A stretch of DNA of 64,000 nt from Palsa-189 sp963803735 (GTDB lineage Bacteria; Acidobacteriota; Terriglobia; Acidiferrales; UBA7541). Shown in pieces: positions 55,997 to 64,000 of the stretch; the first letter of the stretch is position 1, and every line of letters begins with the position of its first letter. A program made the translations under genes and the position numbers. The DNA is taken from the NCBI GenBank assembly GCA_963803735.1, contig CAWDNV010000010.1, positions 124,001 through 188,000 of the forward strand. The letters run 5' to 3'. The notes under the pieces are model-generated. The model worked only from the letters and a program-made list of their open reading frames with translations, did no database searches and was not told the origin of the DNA.

Positions 55997-56149
55997 ATGT
56001 TCATAGCACTGTTCTTTGTTCTGCTGCTTTTGTGGGCAGGCGGTTTCTTGGTTTTCCATGTAAGTGCAGGATTGATTCACTTGCTTCTGCTTTTCGCAGT
56101 CGTTTCTTTGTTTTTTCATTTGTTTCGAGGACGGGGGCGTACTGCTTAA
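55997..56149 (+). CDS. lmo0937-type (DUF5670) small membrane protein
   Basis: 50 residues, two membrane helices (LFFVLLLLWAGGFLVFHV and LIHLLLLFAVVSLFFHLF) and a basic end. The layout LWxxGFLxxHVxxGLIHLLL is that of the lmo0937 family of unknown function. AAGGAGA precedes ATG 55997. Confidence 0.75.
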   Translation: MFIALFFVLLLLWAGGFLVFHVSAGLIHLLLLFAVVSLFFHLFRGRGRTA

Positions 56150-56280
56150 GAAATCAGGGCGAACCGTGCCTAGTCCGAGGGACTCAGTGCGGAGGACGAC
56201 GTAAGAAGTAAAAACGAATCTGTGGCTCCCATGCCACGAAGCAAGCGGATAGCAAAAGTACAAATCGGAGGAATGAACTT

Positions 56281-56568
56281 ATGGGGCTGCGAATTAAGCA
56301 GTGTGTTTGGATTGTGGCCATGAGCCTGTGCATCGGCATCACTGGCGGCGCGGTACGCGTCGCAGCGTCTCCGTTGCCACAGGAACAACACGACCAGGAT
56401 TATTCGAGAAACAAAAATTACAAGACAGGTATGCGCGACGGGCGCGACGATACCGCGCATAATCGTGACCACTCCAAGAAAAGAAAGTTCAAAAAAGACG
56501 AGGACCGGAGAGCTTACGAGGCTGGCTATGAGACCGGTCACCAGGCTGGTTCACGAGATCATAGATAA
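56281..56568 (+). CDS. Small exported hydrophilic protein
   Basis: 95 residues. Signal peptide (about 1-30, VWIVAMSLCIGITGGAVRVAAS), then a Lys/Asp/Arg-rich mature part with two related GxxxGxxD-like elements (YKTGMRDGRDD, YEAGYETGHQAGSRD). GGAGG precedes ATG. Unknown function; periplasmic. Confidence 0.65.
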   Translation: MGLRIKQCVWIVAMSLCIGITGGAVRVAASPLPQEQHDQDYSRNKNYKTGMRDGRDDTAHNRDHSKKRKFKKDEDRRAYEAGYETGHQAGSRDHR

Positions 56569-56596
56569 AACAAACCGTGATTACGCCGACGCGAGT

Positions 56597-56625
56597 GAAT
56601 CCGGCGAGCCAGGTTCGCCGGATTC
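56597..56625. terminator. Perfect hairpin between convergent genes
   Basis: GAATCCGGCGA (56597-56607) and TCGCCGGATTC (56615-56625) pair fully with a 7-nt loop. It sits between a rightward stop (56568) and a leftward stop (56624). No T-tract on either side, so termination strength is uncertain. Confidence 0.5.
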
Positions 56626-57793
56626 AAGCGGAGGCGGGAACCCTTTTGCGAGAAGCAAGAACTGCGGGTACGACAACCTCCACAAGGGTGCCTGGGGCGG
56701 CATTGGTAATTTGCAGGTCTCCACCCAATTCCTTCACCCTTTGTTTCATTCCGCCGATTCCGACCCCTATGCGGTCTGGGCGGAACTCCATCACCTTATC
56801 TGACACACCCTTCCCATTATCACGGACGGTAAAGAGGAGTTGGTTTTCCCCTTCGCTCAATGTCACCCAGGTCCTGTTTGCTCCCGAATGCCGGAAGACG
56901 TTCGTGAGTGATTCTTGAATGATGCGGAAAACCGTCGTTTCCACTTCAGTGGTGAACCGGGGGAAATCAGGCGGTCTTACCTCAAGCGAGATCTCAATAC
57001 CGCTCCGCTTTGCCAAGCCGTCCAGGTACCATTCGAGCGCCGATTTCAAGCCGACTTCATCCAGCAATGGCGGATGAAGGAGGTGTGACATACTACGAAC
57101 CTGTTGCACAACGCGTTCCATTACGCCACCCGCATCACTGGCTGCTAGTTTTGACCACTCTGGACAGTCCGTTGACATTGCGATCCTATCCAGCACCATT
57201 TTTGTCGCAATCAGGTCTTGCCCAAAACCGTCGTGCATTTCGCGAGCCAGGCGGCGCCGCTCGTCATCCTGAGTTGCGATTAGCCGTCCAGAGAGATAGC
57301 GCAGCTCAAAATTCAGCATTTCCAAATCTCGTGTCTTTCGGTGTAGTTCGGCGAAAACGCTGACTTTCGCTCGTAGCAACTCAGGAACAATCGGGACCGA
57401 TATGTAGTCGACTGCGCCACGTTGGTAGCCTTTGAGCCGGTCGATGTCGGTGAGGTGCACGGCGGAAATGAAAAGGATTGCCGTCTTTTCAAAGCGAGGA
57501 TGTTGTCTGATGATATCCGCCAGTTCAAACCCATCGAGTTCGGGCATGCTAACGTCCATGAGAACGACGGCAACGTCGTTTTTCAGGAGAACTTCCATAG
57601 CCTCTCGGCCGGAATTTGCCTTGATCAGGTTTTCTCCCAATTCGGCGAGTATTGCTTCGTAGGTCAGCAGCTTGCCAGGCTGATCGTCCACCATGAGGAT
57701 ATTCACTTTTTCTTGTGAACTAACCACTTGTCCTCCCGCAATGGGCACTTTGAAATCGAAAATGCCGTCGTAAGTTTTTAGCGATGCAGCCAC
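56624..57793 (-). CDS. Receiver-histidine kinase (REC + HisKA_3 + HATPase)
   Basis: 389 residues. Receiver first (about 28-150; acceptor Asp in VVLMDVSMPELDG), then HisKA_3 with RRRLAREMHDGFGQ and HATPase with ESLTNVFRHS and IGVGIGGMKQR. No membrane segment. The start overlaps the giant kinase stop by 16 nt, so both are probably one operon, with the giant kinase or its receivers feeding this one. Confidence 0.88.
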   Translation of the reverse strand: MAASLKTYDGIFDFKVPIAGGQVVSSQEKVNILMVDDQPGKLLTYEAILAELGENLIKANSGREAMEVLLKNDVAVVLMDVSMPELDGFELADIIRQHPRFEKTAILFISAVHLTDIDRLKGYQRGAVDYISVPIVPELLRAKVSVFAELHRKTRDLEMLNFELRYLSGRLIATQDDERRRLAREMHDGFGQDLIATKMVLDRIAMSTDCPEWSKLAASDAGGVMERVVQQVRSMSHLLHPPLLDEVGLKSALEWYLDGLAKRSGIEISLEVRPPDFPRFTTEVETTVFRIIQESLTNVFRHSGANRTWVTLSEGENQLLFTVRDNGKGVSDKVMEFRPDRIGVGIGGMKQRVKELGGDLQITNAAPGTLVEVVVPAVLASRKRVPASA

Positions 57794-60700
57794 ATTCGCA
57801 ACGCTGCCAGTAATTGATCGGTGTTCACCGGCTTTGCCAGGTATTCGGAAGCGCCGGCTTCAAGACATTTCTCCCTATCACCTTTCATCGCTTTCGCCGT
57901 CAACGCGATGATGGGCAACCGCCTAAAGGATGGATTCTGGCGGATAACCTGCATGGTCGCGTACCCATCCATCTCCGGCATCATGATGTCCATCAGTACG
58001 ATGGCCAAATCCGGTGTCGATTCCAACGTCGAGATTGCTTCGCGTCCGGTGCCAGCAGTCAACACGGTCATGCCGCGGCGTTCGAGCACGCTGCTGAGCG
58101 CGAAGATGTTTCGCACGTCATCGTCAACGACGAGAACCTTCTTGCCAACCAAAGCCTCATCCGAACGATGCAGGCGATCGAGCATCTTTTGCTTCTCGGG
58201 CGGCAGTGTCGCGATGAGCCGGTGCAAGAAGAGGGAAGTCTCGTCCAGCAGACGCTCCGGCGATTCGACGCCTTTAACAACAACGCTGCGAGCCAACGTA
58301 TGCAGGCGCGTATCTTCTTCGGGAGAGAGCTCCTTGCCTGTGAAGACAACCACAGGCAGCTCGCTAAGGTTAGGACTCTGGCCCAACTTCTCGAGCACTT
58401 CGAACCCGGTCATGTCCGGGAGCCGCAAGTCGAGCACGACGCAATCGAATTGTTCGGTATTGACCAAGTGGAGGGCATCTGCACCCGATCCTGCGACAGA
58501 GACATCGATGTCATCGTACCCGAGCAGCTCCTGAATACTCATTTGCTCGGCAGGATTATCTTCGACGATCAGCAGGCGCTTGCGGCGAGGAGCGGCGTAT
58601 TCTTTAATCTTCGTCAGAGCCGCTTCCAGAGCCTCCGTTGAGGTCGGTTTCGTAACGAACGAGAACGCACCGCGGGCCAATCCATGGTTGCGATCTTCGT
58701 CCAACGTGAGCATCTGGACGGGAATGTGGCGCGTGGCGGGATCCTGCTTCAGATGATTGAGTACGGTCCACCCGAGCATATCAGGCAAAAAGACGTCCAG
58801 AGATACTGCACTGGGCTGATATTCGCGCGCCAGAGAGAGAGCATCGGCTCCTCGAATGGCCACCAAAGTCTTGAAGCCTTTATCGCGCGAAAGGTCGCAC
58901 AAGACGCGGGCATAGTGCGGATCGTCTTCGACGATCAGCAAAATTGCATCGCCTGGCTGCAGGTTTTCCCTATCATCGGCGATCTGTTCTACCGCGTGTT
59001 CGGAAACCGGCGCCACTAACTGAATCGCCGGCTTCGATATCGGCATCCTGATTTCTACCGGAACACCGGCCGCGGATGGGCCAACATAGGTGAGCGGGAG
59101 ATAAAGCGTGAATGTGCTTCCTGCCCCCGGAGCACTGCGGAGTTGAATTTCTCCTCCCAAGAGGCTGGCCAATTCGCGACTGATCGCGAGGCCCAAGCCG
59201 GTTCCGCCGTACTTGCGGCTGGTGCCCGCGTCCGCCTGTTGGAAGGCCTCAAAGATGATGCGCTGCTTTTCAAACGGAATTCCAATACCGGTATCGGCAA
59301 CCTCAAAGGCGACCACCGATGCTGCTGTGCCGAGGATTGGATGGTCCGTGCTCCAGCCGGTCTCCGAGAGCGAGACAGAGAGGCGCACGCCGCCGTGTTC
59401 GGTGAATTTAAAGGCATTAGACAGCAAGTTCTTGAGGACTTGTTGCAGACGCTTGGAGTCTGTCACAAGGCTGCGGCCGAGATGGGAGTCGGCATGCACC
59501 TCGAAACTGAGGCGGCGATTTTCCGCCTCGTGGCGGAAAGGCCGCCCGACCATCTCGAGCAAACCCGAGAAGAATACTTCTTCCGCTTCGACGGAGACCG
59601 TTCCCGATTCGATCTTCGAAAGATCGAGAATGTCGCTGATCAGGTTCAGAAGGTCGGTTCCGGCTCCGTGTATCGTGCGAGCAAACTCGACTTGCTTTGG
59701 CGTCAAATTGCCATCGGGGTTATCGCTGAGTTGTTGGCCGAGCACCAAGATACTGTTGAGGGGCGTACGAAGTTCGTGAGACATGTTGGCCAGGAATTCG
59801 GATTTGTACTTGGACGTGAGCGCCAGCTCTTTGGCTTTCTCTTCCAAAGCGCGCCGAGCCTGCTCGATTTCCTGATTCTTGCGCTCGACTTCGACGTTCT
59901 GCTCGGCGAGTTGCTGGGCCTTCTGCGCGAGCTGCTCGTTCGTTTGCTGCAATTCCTTCTGTTGCGTTTGCAGCTCGGTCGCAAGCTGTTGAGATTGCTT
60001 GAGCAATGCTTCGGTTTGCATGGTGGCTTCAATGCTGTTGAGCACGATGCCAATGCTCGAAGTCAGCTGATCGAGGAAGGAAAGATGCGACGTGGTGAAG
60101 GCGCTCAGCGACGCAAGCTCGATCACGGCTTTTACGCGGCCCTCGAACTGTACCGGCAGGACAATCACGTTTCGCGGAACGGCTTTGAACAAGCCGGAGC
60201 GAATCGGGACAGCATCCTCCGGTACTTCCGTGATCAGCATGCGGTGCTTTTCTACGGCGCATTGGCCGACCAGGCCTTCACCCAGGGTAAGGCTCTGCGG
60301 GTGCCCATCCGGTCCGTCATCGGCAAACGCTGAGAGCAGCCTCATGCCGGCGGTTTCTTCAGCTTCGACCTGGTAGATCACGCCTTGTTGGGCAACGACG
60401 AGTGGGGCCAATTCTGAAAGAAGCGTTCGACCGACTGTGACCAGATCGCGTTGACCCTGCAACATGCCGGTGAAGCGGGCCAGGTTCGTCTTGAGCCAGT
60501 CCTGTTCGGTATTGCGCTCTGTGGTGAGACGCAAATTGTCGATCATGGTGTTGATGTTGTCTTTCAGCTCAGCGACCTCACCACTGGCTTCCACTTGAAT
60601 CGAACGCGTTAAATCGCCCTTGGTAACGGCGGTGGCGACTTCGGCGATAGCGCGCACCTGGTTGGTGAGGTTATCGGCGAGCAAGTTCACGTTTCCAGTA

Positions 60701-63700
60701 AGGTCTTTCCATGTACCGGAGGCGCCTGGCACGTTGGCTTGACCGCCGAGTCTGCCTTCGACCCCGACTTCGCGAGCCACCGAGGTAACTTGATCGGCGA
60801 ATGTGGCGAGGGTGTCCGTCATGTTGTTGATGGTTTCCGCCAGTGCGGCCACTTCACCTTTGGCGTTGACGGTGAGTTTCTTTGCCAAATCGCCGTTTGC
60901 GACCGCGGTGACGACCTTCACAATGCCTCGCACTTGCTCGGTAAGGTTGGCCGCCATAACGTTGACGTTGTCGGTGAGGTCCTTCCAGGTGCCGGCCACG
61001 CCAGGAACTTTCGCCTGGCCGCCGAGCTTGCCTTCCGTTCCGACTTCGCGGGCAACGCGAGTGACTTCCGCGGCGAAGGCGTTGAGCTGGTCGACCATCG
61101 TGTTAATGGTGTTCTTCAGTTCGAGAATTTCGCCCTTCACATCGACGGTGATCTTGCGGGAAAGGTCGCCGCGAGCCACAGCCGTGGTGACTTCGGCGAT
61201 GTTTCTCACCTGGGCGGTGAGGTTGCCGGCCATGGCGTTGACCGAGTCGGTAAGGTCCTTCCACGTTCCTGCAACGCCGGGGACGTTTGCCTGACCGCCG
61301 AGACGGCCTTCGCTACCGACCTCGCGAGCGACGCGAGTGACCTCCGCAGCGAAGGATCGCAACTGCTCGACCATGGTGTTCAGAGTTTCTTTGAGCTGCA
61401 GGATCTCGCCCCGCACATCGACGGTGATCTTGCGGGAGAGGTCGCCGCTGGCAATAGCGGTGGCTACTTCAGCGATGTTTCGCACCTGGCCTGTCAGGTT
61501 GCTGGCCATAAAGTTGACGTTGTCGGTGAGATCTTTCCAGGTGCCGCCCACGCCGGGCACTTGGGCCTGGCCGCCGAGCTTGCCTTCGGTTCCCACTTCG
61601 CGAGCGACGCGGGTGACCTCGCCAGCGAAGGCATTGAGCTGGTCCACCATGGTGTTGATGGTGTTCTTCAACTCGAGAATTTCTCCCTTCACATCGACGG
61701 TGATTTTGCGGGAAAGGTCGCCGCGAGCCACAGCCGTGGTGACTTCGGCGATATTTCTTACCTGCGCGGTGAGATTCCCGGCCATGGAATTGACGGAGTC
61801 GGTGAGGTCTTTCCAAGTTCCTGCCACACCGGGCACGTTGGCCTGACCGCCAAGCCGGCCTTCGCTGCCGACCTCGCGGGCCACGCGGGTAACTTCGCCA
61901 GCGAAGGCATTGAGTTGATCGACCATCGTGTTGATGGTTTCTTTCAGCAAGAGAATTTCTCCGCTGACGTTGACCGTGATTTTCTTGGAAAGATCGCCAC
62001 TGGCGATCGCGGTTGAAACGTCCGCGATGTTGCGAACCTGGTTGGTCAAATTGCTCGCCATGGAGTTGACCGAGTCAGTGAGATCTTTCCAGGTGCCGCC
62101 AACTCCAGGCACCTGTGCTTGACCGCCGAGTTTGCCGTCGGTACCGACTTCGCGGGCCACGCGGGTGACTTCGGAGGCAAAAGAGCGCAACTGATCGACC
62201 ATGGTGTTGATCGTGTCCTTGAGCTCGAGAATTTCTCCCTTTACGTCGACTGTGATCTTGCGGGAGAGGTCGCCGCGCGCGACTGCGGTCGCCACTTCGG
62301 CAATGTTTCGGACCTGCGCCGTCAGGTTGCCTGCCATGAAATTGACGTTGTCGGTGAGGTCCTTCCAGGTACCTGCCACGCCAGGTACTTCTGCCTGGCC
62401 GCCGAGTTTGCCTTCGGTTCCGACTTCGCGGGCCACGCGGGTCACTTCACCGGCGAATGCGTTGAGCTGGTCAACCATGGTGTTAATGGTGTTCTTCAGT
62501 TCGAGAATTTCGCCCTTCACATCGACGGTGATCTTACGAGAGAGGTCGCCGCGGGCCACGGCCGTGGTGACTTCGGCGATGTTTCTCACCTGAGCGGTGA
62601 GGTTGCCGGCCATGGAGTTGACGGAGTCGGTGAGATCTTTCCAAGTTCCTGCCACGCCAGGCACGTTAGCCTGACCGCCGAGACGGCCTTCGCTGCCGAC
62701 CTCGCGCGCGACGCGCGTGACTTCGCCGGCGAACCGGTTGAGTTGATCGACCATGGTGTTCAGCGTTTCTTTGAGCTGCAGGATTTCGCCGCGCACATCG
62801 ACGGTGATTTTGCGGGAGAGGTCGCCGCTGGCAATAGCGGTGGCCACTTCAGCGATATTTCGCACCTGGCCTGTTAGGTTGCTGGCCATGAAGTTGACGT
62901 TGTCGGTGAGATCTTTCCACGTGCCGCCCACGCCGGGGACTTGGGCCTGGCCGCCGAGTTTGCCTTCGGTTCCGACTTCGCGAGCGACGCGGGTGACCTC
63001 GCCGGCGAAAGCATTGAGCTGGTCGACCATGGTGTTGATGGTGTCTTTGAGTTCGAGAATTTCTCCCTTCACATCGACGGTGATCTTGCGGGAGAGGTCC
63101 CCGCGAGCCACAGCGGTGGTAACTTCGGCAATATTTCTCACCTGCGCGGTGAGGTTTCCAGCCATAGCGTTGACCGAGTCGGTTAGGTCCTTCCAGGTTC
63201 CTGCCACGCCGGGCACGATGGCCTGGCCGCCCAACTTGCCGTCCGTGCCGACCTCGCGAGCCACGCGGGTGACTTCCGAGGCGAAGGAGCGCAATTGATC
63301 GACCATGGTGTTGATGGCCTCTTTCAACTGCAAGATCTCGCCGCGTACGTCGACCGTGATCTTGCGGGAAAGGTCGCCACTGGCCACCGCCGTGGCCACT
63401 TCAGCGATGTTGCGAACCTGGCCGGTTAGGTTGCTGGCCATAGAGTTAACGGAGTCCGTGAGGTCTTTCCACGTGCCTGCAACGCCCGGGACTTGCGCCT
63501 GACCGCCAAGTTTTCCGTCCGTTCCGACTTCGCGGGCCACGCGCGTGACCTCAGAAGTGAATACGCTGAGCTGTTGAATCATGGTATTGACGATTGTCGC
63601 GGAGCGCAGGAATTCGCCTTCGAGAGGGCGGCCGTCCACGTCGAGGCGTACCGTCTGAGCCAAGTTGCCCTGTGCGACGGCAGCGATCGCGCGAGTGACT

Positions 63701-64000
63701 TCCGTCGTGGGGCGCAACAAGTCGTCTACGAGGGTGTTGACCGAAACTTCCATTTCGCCCCAGGCTCCCTTGGAATGGTGGAAGCGCGTGCGCTCGCGCG
63801 TGCGGCCTTCCTTACCAACAACTTGGCCGACGCGCCGTAGCTCCTGTTCCATCTGCTGATTCGCACCTACGATTTCGTTAAAAGTGTCGGCAATCTTACC
63901 GGCTAATCCAGTCCAGCCGCCTGGAAGGCGAATCGAGAAGTCGCCGTCGCGCATGGTCTGAAGGCTTGCCAGGATGAGACCGAGTTCTGCGGATGCGAGA
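57778..64000 (-). CDS. Giant hybrid histidine kinase with tandem HAMP array (5' end outside window)
   Basis: Over 2,070 codons visible, open at base 64000. In order: HAMP units, a run of eleven near-identical 92-residue HAMP-like repeats (60.6-63.6 kb), a GAF domain, coiled coil (QQKELQQTNEQLAQKAQQL), HisKA (NMSHELRTPLNSI, about 59.78 kb), HATPase (GGTGLGLAIS) and three receivers with acceptors in SLDVFLPD, LDLRLPD and LMDIMMPE. The poly-HAMP plan resembles fungal group III kinases and large bacterial kinases of stress sensing. Membrane segments, if any, lie outside the window. Confidence 0.93.
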   Translation of the reverse strand, partial: LASAELGLILASLQTMRDGDFSIRLPGGWTGLAGKIADTFNEIVGANQQMEQELRRVGQVVGKEGRTRERTRFHHSKGAWGEMEVSVNTLVDDLLRPTTEVTRAIAAVAQGNLAQTVRLDVDGRPLEGEFLRSATIVNTMIQQLSVFTSEVTRVAREVGTDGKLGGQAQVPGVAGTWKDLTDSVNSMASNLTGQVRNIAEVATAVASGDLSRKITVDVRGEILQLKEAINTMVDQLRSFASEVTRVAREVGTDGKLGGQAIVPGVAGTWKDLTDSVNAMAGNLTAQVRNIAEVTTAVARGDLSRKITVDVKGEILELKDTINTMVDQLNAFAGEVTRVAREVGTEGKLGGQAQVPGVGGTWKDLTDNVNFMASNLTGQVRNIAEVATAIASGDLSRKITVDVRGEILQLKETLNTMVDQLNRFAGEVTRVAREVGSEGRLGGQANVPGVAGTWKDLTDSVNSMAGNLTAQVRNIAEVTTAVARGDLSRKITVDVKGEILELKNTINTMVDQLNAFAGEVTRVAREVGTEGKLGGQAEVPGVAGTWKDLTDNVNFMAGNLTAQVRNIAEVATAVARGDLSRKITVDVKGEILELKDTINTMVDQLRSFASEVTRVAREVGTDGKLGGQAQVPGVGGTWKDLTDSVNSMASNLTNQVRNIADVSTAIASGDLSKKITVNVSGEILLLKETINTMVDQLNAFAGEVTRVAREVGSEGRLGGQANVPGVAGTWKDLTDSVNSMAGNLTAQVRNIAEVTTAVARGDLSRKITVDVKGEILELKNTINTMVDQLNAFAGEVTRVAREVGTEGKLGGQAQVPGVGGTWKDLTDNVNFMASNLTGQVRNIAEVATAIASGDLSRKITVDVRGEILQLKETLNTMVEQLRSFAAEVTRVAREVGSEGRLGGQANVPGVAGTWKDLTDSVNAMAGNLTAQVRNIAEVTTAVARGDLSRKITVDVKGEILELKNTINTMVDQLNAFAAEVTRVAREVGTEGKLGGQAKVPGVAGTWKDLTDNVNVMAANLTEQVRGIVKVVTAVANGDLAKKLTVNAKGEVAALAETINNMTDTLATFADQVTSVAREVGVEGRLGGQANVPGASGTWKDLTGNVNLLADNLTNQVRAIAEVATAVTKGDLTRSIQVEASGEVAELKDNINTMIDNLRLTTERNTEQDWLKTNLARFTGMLQGQRDLVTVGRTLLSELAPLVVAQQGVIYQVEAEETAGMRLLSAFADDGPDGHPQSLTLGEGLVGQCAVEKHRMLITEVPEDAVPIRSGLFKAVPRNVIVLPVQFEGRVKAVIELASLSAFTTSHLSFLDQLTSSIGIVLNSIEATMQTEALLKQSQQLATELQTQQKELQQTNEQLAQKAQQLAEQNVEVERKNQEIEQARRALEEKAKELALTSKYKSEFLANMSHELRTPLNSILVLGQQLSDNPDGNLTPKQVEFARTIHGAGTDLLNLISDILDLSKIESGTVSVEAEEVFFSGLLEMVGRPFRHEAENRRLSFEVHADSHLGRSLVTDSKRLQQVLKNLLSNAFKFTEHGGVRLSVSLSETGWSTDHPILGTAASVVAFEVADTGIGIPFEKQRIIFEAFQQADAGTSRKYGGTGLGLAISRELASLLGGEIQLRSAPGAGSTFTLYLPLTYVGPSAAGVPVEIRMPISKPAIQLVAPVSEHAVEQIADDRENLQPGDAILLIVEDDPHYARVLCDLSRDKGFKTLVAIRGADALSLAREYQPSAVSLDVFLPDMLGWTVLNHLKQDPATRHIPVQMLTLDEDRNHGLARGAFSFVTKPTSTEALEAALTKIKEYAAPRRKRLLIVEDNPAEQMSIQELLGYDDIDVSVAGSGADALHLVNTEQFDCVVLDLRLPDMTGFEVLEKLGQSPNLSELPVVVFTGKELSPEEDTRLHTLARSVVVKGVESPERLLDETSLFLHRLIATLPPEKQKMLDRLHRSDEALVGKKVLVVDDDVRNIFALSSVLERRGMTVLTAGTGREAISTLESTPDLAIVLMDIMMPEMDGYATMQVIRQNPSFRRLPIIALTAKAMKGDREKCLEAGASEYLAKPVNTDQLLAALRMWLHR
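60560..63590. repeat. Tandem array of eleven 276-bp HAMP-coding repeats
   Basis: The anchor for the peptide GTWKDLT recurs at 60698, 60974, 61250, 61526, 61802, 62078, 62354, 62630, 62906, 63182 and 63458, exactly 276 bp apart each time. Neighbouring copies are highly similar in DNA, and alternate between two subtypes (SVN..MAGNLTAQ and NVNFMASNLTGQ). No indel disturbs the phase. Confidence 0.95.

Noticed and set aside
60739..62016. Rightward 425-codon His/Gly-rich frame opposite the HAMP array
   Set aside because: Its regularity comes from the 276-bp repeats of the kinase gene on the other strand.
60560..63590. Repeat array considered as CRISPR or satellite DNA
   Set aside because: Period 276 bp with coding phase kept and HAMP sequence; no short repeat/unique spacer pattern. 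No CRISPR array seen elsewhere in the window.

Overview
The window looks like chromosome of a GC-rich, soil-type Gram-negative bacterium. Acidobacteriota (Terriglobia-like) is the best guess, inferred from the mix of RNase J, DUF1648, ferritin-like, BON and PilZ genes, many NarL-type and hybrid histidine kinases, a TonB receptor/YfiR/CHASE8 kinase operon and a giant tandem-HAMP hybrid kinase. No 16S rRNA or other marker is present to prove it.

Layout. (1) 1-7.2 kb is host core: partial NAD-binding oxidoreductase, DUF1648 protein, RNase J, GNAT acetyltransferase, UppP and FtsK, ending at tRNA-Phe(GAA). (2) 7.27-46.06 kb is a mosaic integrated element of about 38.8 kb. A large serine recombinase sits against the tRNA 3' end and its stop codon lies inside the tRNA. 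A 14-bp copy of the tRNA-end/att sequence lies at 46049-46062. Inside, in order: a leftward replication operon (initiator with internal iteron-like repeats, DnaB-type helicase, small genes, recombinase); leftward HTH and MucR-like regulators; an NYN-domain protein divergent from a MerR-type HTH protein across a perfect palindrome; a rightward operon of small genes ending in a tyrosine recombinase, a zinc-ribbon protein and a serine resolvase; a leftward three-gene cassette containing a TIGR04255-type protein; a stretch of stress and signalling genes (PilZ, GAF histidine kinase, ferritin-like, BON, stress protein, degenerate receiver); a phage-type leftward block (XRE regulator, proline-rich proteins, a giant methylase-helicase polyvalent protein, terminase small and large subunits); and a cluster of very small Cys-rich genes at the right edge. 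No portal, capsid or tail gene is visible, so this is a decayed prophage, a satellite or a composite element. (3) 46.1-64 kb is host-like signalling DNA: a TonB receptor/YfiR/hybrid kinase/receiver operon, a divergent HD-GYP response regulator, a poor zone of small hypothetical genes and remnants, then a receiver-kinase and the giant HAMP-array hybrid kinase, which runs off the window.

Data quality. At least ten genes, including ftsK, are interrupted by single-base frameshifts, several of them in short homopolymer runs, while 6-7.6 kb frames elsewhere are intact. I therefore read most as possible sequencing indels and annotate those genes as single interrupted CDSs, but real decay cannot be excluded.

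Functional reading. The left module would replicate and integrate the element. The polyvalent protein may protect incoming DNA from restriction, and the terminase would package DNA, perhaps into another phage's capsid. The TIGR04255 cassette and the NYN/HTH pair are the best candidates for undescribed accessory systems.
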